A stretch of 64,000 bases of DNA from Diospyros lotus (lineage: Eukaryota; Streptophyta; Magnoliopsida; Ericales; Ebenaceae). The stretch spans positions 26,567,307-26,631,306 of the forward strand of contig NC_068343.1 in the NCBI RefSeq assembly GCF_014633365.1. Reading direction: 5' to 3'. Made by a program: the position numbers and the translations under genes. The notes beneath the pieces were generated by a model. That model saw nothing but the letters and a program-made list of their open reading frames with translations, searched no databases and was not told where the DNA came from. Shown in pieces: positions 55,012 to 64,000 of this stretch. Within the stretch, counting starts at the first letter, position 1. Every line of letters starts with the position of its first letter.

Positions 55012-56415
55012 TACTACAAAAAAATTGATTTTTTGCTGCGGTTTTAAAAACCGCCGCAAAACATGGTATTTTGCGGCGATTTCATAAAACTGCCGCAAAA
55101 TTTAGTAAAATATTTAATTTTGCGGCAGTTTCCAAAAAATCGTCGTTAAATTTAAAAAATAATTAAATAATTAAAAAATTAAATTCAATTTCGCGGCAGT
55201 TTTTGAGAAATCGTCGCTAAATTTAAAAAATTAAATAATTCAAAATAAAATAATATTTGCGACGATTTTCAAAAACTGCCACAAAATTCATTAAAAAATT
55301 AAATTTAGCGGTGGTTTTCCAAAACTGTCGCTAAATTCAAACAAAGAAAATTCAAAATTAAAATTAAATTAACATTTGCGGCGGTTTTCGAAAATCGCCG
55401 CAAAATTCAAAAAAAAATTAAATTTAGCGACGATTTTTCAAAAACTGCCGCTAAATTCAAAAAATTAAATAATTTAAAATTAAAAATAAAATAAAATTTA
55501 CAGCAATTTTCAAAAATTCCAGCAAAATTCAAAAAAAAAAATTTAGCGGCGATTTTTAAATTCAAAAAATTAAATAATTCAAAATTAAATTTAAATAAAT
55601 AATCTTAAAAATAAATTTAAAATTGCATTTAAATTAAAAGCAAAATTCATTAAAAATCTATTTAAAAAAAATAAAAATAAAAATAAATTTAACAAAATTT
55701 TAATATATAAAATTTTAATAATTTTTAAAAAATATATAAAATCTTCTTTTTTATTTTTAATCAATTAATTTATTTAATTTAACTCAATTAATTTATTTTT
55801 AATTTATTCTATTATTCTTTTAAAAAATAATCAATTAATAAATATTTTTAATATATATTAAAAAATATAAAATATAATTCTGAAAATTAGTTGTTAGATT
55901 AGTATATAATATATATATGTCCATATATGTCAAGGGGTGTTTTGCACATCAAGTGGTTCGCGCGCGCACGCGCACTGAGGGTCCTAGGTTCGAAACTTGG
56001 GGAAGGGGAAGGTACTGGGATTTAATTTCTAGTATCGCCACGTGGCACGCAAGGGTTGGGTAGGGGCGGGCAGGGCGGGCGGGCGCGGGCTGGGCTGGCC
56101 CGCAGGGGTAATAAAAAAATAAAATTTTTAATTTTAGCTGCGGTTTTGAAATAGTCGCTAAAATTAAAAATTTAATTTTTTTTAAATTTTTTGCGACAGT
56201 TTCGAAACTGCCGCTAAATATTATAGAAACCGCCGCTAAATCAATTATTTTGCTGCGATTTTTAAAACCACCGCAAAAATATATAATTACCGGCGGTTAT
56301 TCCAGTAATTGTTTAAAATCGCCGCTAAATGCTCTGCGGCGGCTAACTTAGCGGCGGTTTTGAAAAACCGCCACTAAATTACTTAGCGGCGGTAAATGCC
56401 GATTTTTTTATAGTG
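55012..56415. mobile_element. Non-autonomous CACTA element (1404 bp)
   Basis: The left end TACTACAAAAAAATTG and the right end, complement of CACTATAAAAAAATCG, are inverted repeats with the CACTA terminus (first C mutated to T on the left). ATT flanks both sides (55009-55011 and 56416-56418), the 3-bp duplication typical of the superfamily. More than fifteen CCGCCGC(A/T)AA and GCGGCGGTTTT units in both orientations fill the subterminal parts. No coding sequence was found. Confidence 0.85.
55950..55997 (+). other. tRNA-like promoter boxes (A-box-like and B-box-like)
   Basis: CAAGTGGTTCG (55950-55960) resembles an A box and GGTTCGAAACT (55987-55997) a B box, spaced as in tRNA-derived SINEs. The adjoining sequence has no tRNA cloverleaf and no poly(A), so this may be a SINE-like relic or a chance match in a GC-rich insert (55930-56110). 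Confidence 0.3.
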
Positions 56416-56570
56416 ATTATGGATATCCCCCTCGTTATTATAATATTTTCTTGTCATTAAACATAATCTAAACGATGAAAGTATTCGTCATTATAGCTAT
56501 ATTTACCAGTCACTAAATATAATATCAATGATGAATATTTTCGTCATTATATCTATATTTATCTGTCATT

Positions 56571-57304
56571 ATTACTGTTATTACAATTCTAATAACTATT
56601 TTTACTATTATATAAGAATTTATTTTGTACCTATTAATTTTGGAAGAAATACTAATAATAAAAATTTAGTTCTCAATCAATTTAGTAAAAACAAGACATA
56701 TGCAAAATACAATCATTTATATTGATTATGTACTAATTACAATAATCTTAACGGCTTCCATTTGCTCCACAATCATAAAAAATAAAAAAAAAATTATAGG
56801 TTTCATATTATCCTAATCTTTCCCTATAATCAAAATAAAAAATTGTTACAAGTGTCACAAAAAATCATTTATTAATCACAACCGTATTCATTGCTCAACT
56901 TGTATCTTCAGGTACCAACAAATTGCAAAGAGAGAGAAAATCATATTACACGTCATTCTCCAAAATAACACTACTAAATTTCTAACACTATCTCTACTTA
57001 ATAAACTCCATAAAAACATAAAAACATGAATACATTAATTCCATGATTAACACTATCTTTTCTCAATAATTAATATTATTAGCAATTAATTAAGTTCATC
57101 ATGAATCTTATGTAGGAAATTAAAGAATGCAATACCTATTTAATAAAAAGTTGTCAAAAAACTTTCATATGGTCTAGCTTTGAACATTGTCTTGCAAAAA
57201 TTAAAATCATTCATTAAAAGAAAAAAAAAAACTATAGGATCAAAAGTAATCATGCACCTAAAAATGGTCTTATATCGTCAAGTCATGAAAAAATAAATAA
57301 ATCT
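56571..57304. other. AT-rich DNA without a supported gene
   Basis: No ORF with homology was found. It lies between the subterminal array and the transposase-like exon, and could be the 3' part of the same CACTA element. Confidence 0.4.
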
Positions 57305-57592
57305 CTACGAAGTGAATAAAACCTCATGAACATCTTTGCCAAGAGTAGATGGGGGAAATTCAGTTGAAGCATTTGGGTTTTGTTGCATAAAAGATTTAAC
57401 CCTTCGCAATCTCTCTTCAAACTCTACAATATGCCTCTTTAGGAGGCAATTTTCTCCGTTCTTATCATTAAGTTTAGTTTGAAGCTCTTCCATCTTCTTT
57501 TTATTAAGATCTTTTAAGTTTTTCCATTTGATTCCACCTCCATAAGAGTCAAATAAGTAAATAAGTATGCCTAATTCAAATTTGTCAACATC
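57305..57592 (-). pseudogene. Last exon of a CACTA-type transposase-like protein (coiled coil)
   Basis: On the minus strand a frame opens directly after a TTTTATAG acceptor-like site and runs 95 codons to TAG. It reads YGGGIKWKNLKDLNKKKMEE, then TKLNDKNGENCLLKRHIVEF, then VKSFMQQNPN. The charged coiled coil resembles the C-termini of plant Ptta/En/Spm-type proteins, which is a weak but consistent call. It sits beside the subterminal array at 54770-56570. Confidence 0.4.
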
Positions 57593-57944
57593 CTATAAAA
57601 TGGTATTGGATTCATCCTCTTCAATATGAACATTCATATATGTGTAGTAGACACACTTTCAGACAATGAAAATGTACAACTTAAATAATACCACAAGTAA
57701 AGTTGGAGAATAATTTACTTAAAAATATTGTTTGGCAGTTGATATTTTTATTTTTGAATTGGCTAATGTCATGTTCACAAACAATCCGCATACTAATATA
57801 TAAGCATTTTTTTCTTTATTTTTTGACGTGCATATCTACAAGGAAAAATGGAAGGGCAGGACCATTCAAGATGTAATTTTATTAGTCTTGTTTTCTCGAA
57901 CAGCCTAACTCCAATTCATGCATACTTTCCTTGCATATCCTTTA
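57593..57944. other. AT-rich DNA without a supported gene
   Basis: It precedes the PPR pseudogene. No motifs beyond low complexity. Confidence 0.4.
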
Positions 57945-58345
57945 GCAGGAGGATGTTGAAGCAAATGCATTTTGCTACTCAATTGTAGTAAGAGCTTTTG
58001 CCTCAGATGGGTTCTCACATTTGTGGCAAGCAAATTCATGCATCGGTAATTAAACATGGTTATGAAGCGAATATTCCTGTAATGAATTCTGTTTTAGACA
58101 TGTACCATAGGTGCAGCTGTTTAATGGAAGCAATTCAGTGTTCTCATGGGATGACTGAAAGAAATTTGACTTCCTGGAACACACTAATTGCTGGATATGA
58201 GAAATTCAATCCTATGGCTGCCTGTGCTAATTTAACAGTTTTGAGCTGTAGGTAGCAAGTCCATGGAGCTATTATTCCGACGGGCCTTGAAAGAAACATG
58301 GCATTGGCTAATGCACTTATAATTGTATGTATGGCAAATGTGGAT
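57945..58345 (+). pseudogene. Pentatricopeptide repeat (PPR) pseudogene, internal fragment
   Basis: The reading passes through two frames: ANAFCYSIVVRAFAS, then GKQIHASVIKHGYEANIPVM, NSVLDMYHRCSCLMEA, MTERNLTSWNTLIAGYEKF, AACANLTVLSC, then QVHGAIIPTGLERN and ALANALI. This is the PLS-type PPR pattern. From memory it is close to Arabidopsis At1g56570 (PGN), a mitochondrial RNA-binding protein. A frameshift near 57998, an internal deletion after IAGYEKF and a TAG at about 58255 show that it is dead. Both ends of the gene are missing. Confidence 0.82.
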
Positions 58346-58377
58346 CATCATTTCAAAGATCATTTAAAATTTTTCCA

Positions 58378-58394
58378 AAAAAAAAAAAAAAAAC
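58378..58394. repeat. A-run about 30 bp after the PPR fragment
   Basis: A run of about 16-17 A follows the last recognisable PPR codons. It could be a remnant of a reverse-transcribed tail or simple slippage. Confidence 0.6.
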
Positions 58395-58978
58395 CAAAAA
58401 TCAAAGCAAGAAAAACAGTGTTTTCACGTTTATATTATGATTCCATTTTCTTCCCCTTAATATCTTTTCACCCCTAGAACAGTTAAGAGTAAGAGGAAAA
58501 AAATTACAAAAAGTCAAAGATCAAATTAAAAACAAACTATATCCAACAAGCAAGATGGTAATTCTTATTATTTCTTGAAATGAAAATAAAAACTAAACAC
58601 ACATGAACAACAAAAAGAGAAGTACTGCTTGGTAGAAACCATTCACAACCAGGTAACAAGTACCATTACGACCATGGTAAACAAAGCAACCATTAATAAA
58701 TGACAGTAATAATAGAAATCATGGTAAACGAAACAAGAAACAAGGCAGGTAACATGTACTGCTCAAGAGGAAACAAGGCAATTAACAAGTAAAACCAAGT
58801 TCACTGCGCATGCCCTATAAGCAACAATCTTAAAGGAGAATCCTGCAGAAACATTTGATTAAAGGAAGCATAAAAATAGAGCATTGCAGTACCAGAGAAC
58901 AAGTGAACATTGTCAATCAGATCAACATGATATAGGAAGATTTGTTTGCATTTCAGGTGCCTCCATAAGTTGCCAAGC
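58395..58978. other. A-rich DNA without a supported gene
   Basis: It contains several GGTAAACRAARCAA-like and GGTAACAAGTAC-like short repeats (58640-58800). No gene or element is recognised. Confidence 0.4.
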
Positions 58979-60662
58979 TCAAAGAAACAGGTTAGTTAAG
59001 TTCACTTGATCATAGGAATGGTGTTGGTTTAATAATTCATTACCATCTAATATAAGTAGGGATGGAAAACACGCCTCCATAGCTATAGTTAACGTATTCC
59101 AGACAAGCCCACTGCCATTCACATTTGTAAAAATATCTGCAATCACCTTTAAATGCAACAATATAAGAATGACAGATCTAGGAGTTGTTGTAACACAAAT
59201 TCCAGTTCTCAATCCTCCCTTCAACAAAGGTGACAAAAATCCTAAGCTCCCGATTGTAGCAAGAATGAATAGAGCCGCAGGAGCTTTGTTCTCCACCGCA
59301 AAACTCTTGGCTTCCTTAGCCCCTTCCCTTTGTTGAAATCTTGTTAGGGATTTATTTGCTGAATCCATGCTCTCTTGCATTTCCAAAACACTGTAACCCT
59401 CCTTGAGAATCAGCATTGTCCAACTTATGTAAAACTTCATTTTCGACCATACAGCTTAAATCAATTCTTTTCAGTAGTTGTCCTTCAATTACAAGTTATC
59501 CCCATACTTATCAAATCCATACACCTTCACAATATTAGAAGACATCTGTGCTGAGGACATACCTCCAAACATACCATTTCCAGCAATAGTAAGGGACTCA
59601 AATTTCCTTGCCCTTCTTGTCCAGACATATTGATTGCATAGGAAATGATGAGAAAGTTCCACCGGCTCCTTAATGGGTGAAACTAGGCCTTCATCACTAC
59701 CTTCATCCCAAACATGATTTATAATCAGATTATCTAATGAAATAATATCCCTGATCGGAATATCAACTGCATGGAAGTCATCTTCACAACAGTTCCCATC
59801 CCCAATCTAATTAATAGCCTGTTTTTTAGCTGAATCATCAGCCTCCTGCGCTTGTAAAATGTGGTCTACACCGATCTTCTTATCCACCCTCCTTTCATCC
59901 CCGAAATCTTGAGTTACCATTGATAGGTTCACGTTAGTTGGTTCCTCAAATCCCTATAAATTACAATCTTGCTAAGGGACTCCAGCACCAACTTCCTTAA
60001 TATCGATTGATTTTTCAGTCGAACCTCCTGATTCCATGTAGATAATTAAGCCACATCTATTTTGTTCCTTTTGCTGAAATATTCCTCTTCATGGACTTCT
60101 TTTTCAAAGGGATCAGATGGTCCCTTTGGATCTGCTGTCCTAACCACCTGATCGTCATAGTTCCCCATTAGATAATGCTTTCCACCACAAAAATTATTCT
60201 CAATATCACAGTCATCGTTCTTGTCATTGCTGCCTAAATTAGAATACTTCTTCTCTAGCCCAAAATTTAAAGTAGGCAATGAATCAATCTTCCTCAATCT
60301 TGACTTATCCTTAGATGGCTTCATTTCCAAGAACTATGAGGAGAATAAGGATTATTCATAGGATCTGGTAGCTTGTCTATAATAATTGGATCAGAATATT
60401 CTTTGGAAAGAAAACAAACAGGTAGTCTAACCTAATTTTGTTTGGAAAACATCATCATGCACTAGTATCTCATCCAATTTTTAAATTCATCAATAAATTC
60501 ATGCCTGTGATTGATCTCCTCTTCCAGCAAACCAGCAACACTGTCTAGCTTCCTATCCACTACCGATCCTACAGATCCAACATGGATCTACCTCTCCGTC
60601 ATCATTGTTGTTACTTGCTGCAATTGAGATCCTCTCAATTTCACCCATATGTCATCTGCCAT
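58979..60662 (-). pseudogene. Unrecognised decayed coding region (minus strand)
   Basis: From ATG 60662 the minus strand reads MADDIWVKLRGSQLQQVTTM, then an ELDS-like segment VDRKLDSVAGLLEEEI, then LPVCFLSKEYSDPIIIDKLP. After a frame change comes KPSKDKSRLRKIDSLPTLNF and the acidic block 60330-60046. Then NHVWDEGSDEGLVSPIKEPV, LSHHFLCNQYVWTRRARKF and a last ORF 59440-58979 with hydrophobic stretches (AALFILATIGSLGFL). Coherent protein-like text over 1.6 kb with scattered TAG and TAA suggests one decayed gene or element ORF. I do not recognise the family. Confidence 0.45.
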
Positions 60663-61400
60663 CAAAATTCATATCACTGATAGGATCGCCGGCCAAGGAA
60701 CAACTCTGGATGATTCCACTAAGAATCGAACAGCTACTATTAACCGCTAGAATTGAGAGGTGACCGTTGCAGACACCTATAAACTCACTTCCAAAACTTC
60801 CTCCATCGAAATCAATAAAGATGAATTTGCTTGCGCAATTTGAATATGAACCATCGATCGCTGCTGTAGTTTATGAAATGGCTTCCAAAATCGGAGTATC
60901 CGTTTTACCCTTTCACTTTGAGCAACCAACAGCTCGATCCAACCCATATAGAGTTGTTGGCTCTATTATTGACTTCAAAGAATCCAATTAACTCTATTGA
61001 ATTAGCTGCACTGAATCGCCAAAATCTCTTGCGAAATTAGCTTCGCTACATTGCGGCTTTGAATCGCCCATCCGCTTCAACTGTGCCATTCTAATCTACG
61101 TTTAATTTTCTTAATCACAATTGTAGCGACTCGAAAAAATAGTAGCGAATCAACTTGCTATTTCGCCTTCAATAGTTGAACCTTCCATTTTTTTCCACAA
61201 CAGAGGTTGCCTTCATCACCTTCACAATCTATACCTTAATCATGCCCAAAATCCACCATTAGAATTGCCAACCGTGAGGTGATCAAAAATTGCCTAGGCT
61301 GCTTGCCTCCCTTGATCAAGCACGTCTGCAGCTGCATCCTGCTCTTTTTTTTTTTTTTTTGTGATATCTCCTTCGTTTGAGCTTCGTTTCGCCTCCTGTT
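60663..61400. other. Sequence upstream of the unrecognised minus-strand ORF
   Basis: It contains a T-run (61347-61361) and a TGTAGCGACTCG string at 61121 that could be an LTR end, but no partner was found. The plus ORF 60767-60991 shows no domain and is probably a shadow. Confidence 0.35.
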
Positions 61401-62559
61401 TGAACCTACACCTTCATCTCTTCATCCTCTATAGGATTAAAGCTTCAAGTCGCTCTATCGAAGACATTTTTTGATTGCTCAAACCCATTTTTCGGTGAAG
61501 TCCATTTTTCCGACGAAGCTTCATATCTCCCTCAACTCTCAACGAAAATTGCTCAAATTCTCCAGAAATGATCATCTGGACATGGGGAACAAAAACCAAC
61601 CTCCAGAAATAACCCTCAATTTTGCCTCAAACTCTTGGATATGAGAGTTTAATTTTTGCCTTCTCTCGGCTATCTCCAAAAACCTCTATTTATAGGCGAT
61701 TTCAAGCTTTCAAATGCTCGTGCCTCGTAAATCCAACCTTCTTAAGGTTCCTACCTGCCCTAGATTAGTCCAAAAACACCATTATTTGACCACCAAATGG
61801 ATCAAAATTTCGGCCACGAAATGCCAAAAATCATGCAAAATTGGCCACCCTCATGGCCAATGTCGGCTTAGACTCGATCCAAGAGCATCCTTAACCACTT
61901 TTCTCAAGTCTTTCGCCACCGAATTTGGTTATGAGAGGTGATGGTGGAAGCTTGGTCGGCCATGGAAGATTTCCCTTTGCAAGATTTTACAAAAATTGCA
62001 TTTTGACACCAGCCTCTTTCCATTTTGCACTTTGGTCCTTTCCTTATGCTTCCCAATAGTGCCATTATGACCCACAAGTTCTATACTTTCCATTGCATCT
62101 CTGAAGATTCTGAAAAAAATGCCATTTTGACCCTCTTCAGGTAAAATTAAGAAATTACACTTAGGTCTGAATCTATGTTTTGACTGTAAACCCTTTTGTT
62201 TCTTCCCGAAACTACTAAAGGGTTGTTCTACATACTAAATATGAATCTCCTTGGGGTTTCGTTGACTTCTCAAAAGTCCTCTATGACAATTCAATTTTTC
62301 AACCTAAATCATAGTTGTATTTTAGCTATATCGAAACTCGTTTCTAATCTGATTTCTTTCAGTGCCATAAACCATACCTCGAGATGTTCGTCAATAACAT
62401 ATCATTTTCATTAGACATCTCAGCTCCAAGGCACTCCCTGCAGTCATTTGGTCACTCATAATTGTACCAAAAATTACATTATAGCCCCAATCTTCTAAAA
62501 ATTTTATTTTTCTCAAGCTAAATTACTCTTGAGCTCTTTGCAAATTCTTGGGTATTGCA
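61401..62559 (-). mobile_element. LTR fragment C3 (minus strand)
   Basis: Its reverse complement starts TGCAATACCCAAG and carries the shared U3 module, a TATAAATAGA box at 61685-61694 and leader-like sequence. The 61708-62559 part matches C2 (36809-37650). The U5 end on the left is not defined. Confidence 0.7.
61685..61694 (-). promoter_or_regulatory. TATA box of LTR C3
   Basis: The minus strand reads TATAAATAGA at the U3/R position expected from C1. Confidence 0.55.
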
Positions 62560-63163
62560 CGTTGTAATTGTCAACTATAATAGGTTCACTTAAGGTGAGA
62601 CTTCACTGCCACCTATATTGTCCTGAACTGCTGCTAGACGTTTCTCAGGAACTCTTAGATAATCACTAAAATTGGAGAGATTCTTGTGATGGGTTAAGGT
62701 GTTGGCCGATGCCAAACAAGTTTTGGTGTTATCTGTTTGCTAGCAGATAATAAAACTAGAAAGTCACACACCATATAACATGGCACCTATTGTGTCTCGT
62801 ACATCATTAATATTTAATAATGGTTTTGGATGCGTCATTAAGTGTTAACGACAATGATTCATTAATAGTTAATGAGCCGATGCATTATATATTCGATTGT
62901 TTTATTCATGCTATTGACTATTGGGGGAGTTGACTCCCTGAAATCGATAATCAACTCTTCTGAAGCTATAGTCGACTCCTACACCTTCCCAACCAATTTT
63001 GAGTATGTTACACGTGACATAAAATTGGGAAAATGGTGGGGGTGACTCGGAAAAGTAAATTTGACAGGGGAAAGGAGAGGAATTATAAAGAGTTATTTTT
63101 TACTTGGATTTTGTTTGCTCTTCTATTCTTCTATTTCCTCTGTAATATTATGTTCTGTTTCCC
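62560..63163. repeat. Repeat X, copy 2
   Basis: It is similar throughout to 37651-38270 and is joined to an LTR U3 start in the same way. At 63163 the similarity stops and another LTR fragment begins. Confidence 0.65.
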
Positions 63164-63362
63164 AACCATAAATCTTATCTCGGGACGCTCATCAAGACCA
63201 TATCATTTTCCTTAGATAATTACACTCTGGGGCATTCCCTACAATCGATTCGGTACTTATAACTGTAAAAATTTATACTTAAGTCCCTAATCTTTTGATA
63301 ATTTCACCTATGACCCAAGTTAAAATTACTATTGAACCCTTTAGAAAATTCGGGATATTACA
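63164..63362 (-). mobile_element. LTR fragment G (minus strand)
   Basis: Its reverse complement starts TGTAATATCCCGAATTTTC and contains the shared GATTGTAGGGAATGCCCC string. Only about 200 bp of the U3 start are present before repeat X. Confidence 0.7.
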
Positions 63363-64000
63363 TTTTCCCTTCCTTACAAAAATTTCATCCTCGAAATTCG
63401 CTATATATTCTAAATCTCAAAATTTCATCCCCAATATTAGCACCTAACTGATCAAATAACTAGGGAAGAACATACCTCAATACCTTATTTCCAATAATCC
63501 TGTAGTAACTCTTCACTAGCGATCACATATCCCAAGGAAAACTATACTGTCTATAATAATCTCCTAATCACAAGACTTTTGGCATGTATATCTTATTTGG
63601 AACTTGAGAATGCCATCGTGCATCAAAATCAGAACCCTTAGGCTGACCATGTTCATCAATCTATACACTTGTTTCCCACACACGCCTTTCAAATTTCCCT
63701 TTCAAAGCCCATAACCACATAACCCGGTCCTTAGGCTATGAGTCTCAACTCGAGCTCCCATCCAAGCCGGTACACACATCATCATAATGAGCTCGCGGCT
63801 CTTATATTATCAATTTTCAATTTGCTTTCACTAAATCATCCAATCGATAACCTTATACATATCACTTCTCTATTGTCGATTTCCCACTACGCCATTTATC
63901 ATGCTTTGATATTTTTTCAATCTTAACACAAAAATCCTTGATCTTGATAGATCTTGACTTCTATCGAATTGATCCCCAAAGAAATATTTTATAACATCAA
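63363..64000 (-). mobile_element. 3' end of another LARD-like interior
   Basis: A purine run on the minus strand (GTAAGGAAGGGAAAA) abuts LTR G as a polypurine tract. The neighbouring AAATTTCATCCTCGAAATT-like text matches the corresponding place in the young LARD (5213-5235). No pol motifs are readable up to the window end, so it again looks coding-poor. The plus ORF 63738-63926 is a shadow. Confidence 0.55.

Larger units (their letters stand above)
54770..56570 (-). mobile_element. Subterminal repeat region of a CACTA-like element, interrupted by a nested element
   Basis: At 54780-55011 and again at 56416-56570, units of about 50 bp contain CGTCATTATA, ATATTTATC(G/A)GTCACTAAA and TAATATCAA(C/T)GATGAA-like text. 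The nested element at 55012-56415 splits the array. A coding-like exon at 57305-57592 (minus) may be the transposase gene end of the same element. The outer terminus was not found. Confidence 0.5.

Noticed and set aside
60767..60991. Plus-strand ORF of 74 codons
   Set aside because: No domain. It lies opposite or next to the minus-strand coding-like region and has no promoter or splice support.
61121..61150. LTR start candidate TGTAGCGACTCG
   Set aside because: No primer site, polypurine tract or second copy was found beside it.

Overview
The window is plant nuclear DNA, most likely from a eudicot. The evidence is nested plant-type transposable elements: Ty3/gypsy elements with an initiator-tRNA-Met primer site, an L1-type LINE with a DUF4283-like ORF1, CACTA and hAT non-autonomous elements, a pentatricopeptide-repeat (PPR) pseudogene and a plant MED26-like ORF. 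The species cannot be named from the sequence. No bacterial-style operons, CRISPR arrays, rRNA or complete tRNA genes were seen. Transposable elements cover most of the window, and only one ORF (52952-53659, +) looks like an intact host-type gene.

Layout. 1-2802: AT-rich DNA with a tandem repeat, a hAT-type element with an 8-bp target duplication, a possible first exon of a small mitochondrial protein gene, and an old minus-strand LTR. 2803-12039: a very young LARD-like (coding-poor) LTR retrotransposon on the minus strand, with two nearly identical 2.4-kb LTRs and a 5-bp target duplication; it split the old LTR. 12680-20933: a complete but coding-dead Ty3/gypsy chromovirus on the plus strand with its 5-bp target duplication. 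About 21.7-27.4 kb: a decayed L1-type LINE. About 27.45-33.45 kb: an old LTR plus a LARD remnant, itself split by a second hAT element and by a likely 2-kb solo LTR.

33.5-40.3 kb: AT-rich DNA, an inverted pair of LTR fragments, an unclassified repeat (X) and a CACTA terminus. 40.34-51.73 kb: an unusual composite of one Ty3/gypsy family. An integrase end, an LTR and a gag-protease-RT stretch are in plus orientation. They are followed by an inverted second copy of gag, an extra acidic ORF and the LTR. This forms a natural inverted repeat with arms of about 4.3 kb around a spacer of about 1.5 kb. 51.7-58.4 kb: the MED26-like ORF between copies of one AT-rich repeat, a CACTA-like region with a nested non-autonomous CACTA element, and a PPR pseudogene. 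58.4-64 kb: unrecognised decayed minus-strand coding sequence, then another LTR fragment, a second copy of repeat X and the 3' end of another LARD.

How the parts relate. The LTRs at 2803, 9644, 27.4, 35.4, 36.8, 41.5, 49.3, 61.4 and 63.2 kb share a recognisable U3 module. The coding-poor LARDs and the gag-pol-bearing element therefore belong to one superfamily and could be a non-autonomous/autonomous pair. Wherever the two inverted gag copies can be compared, each stop codon in one copy is CAG, CGA or TGG in the other. That is the signature of cytosine deamination in silenced, methylated DNA.
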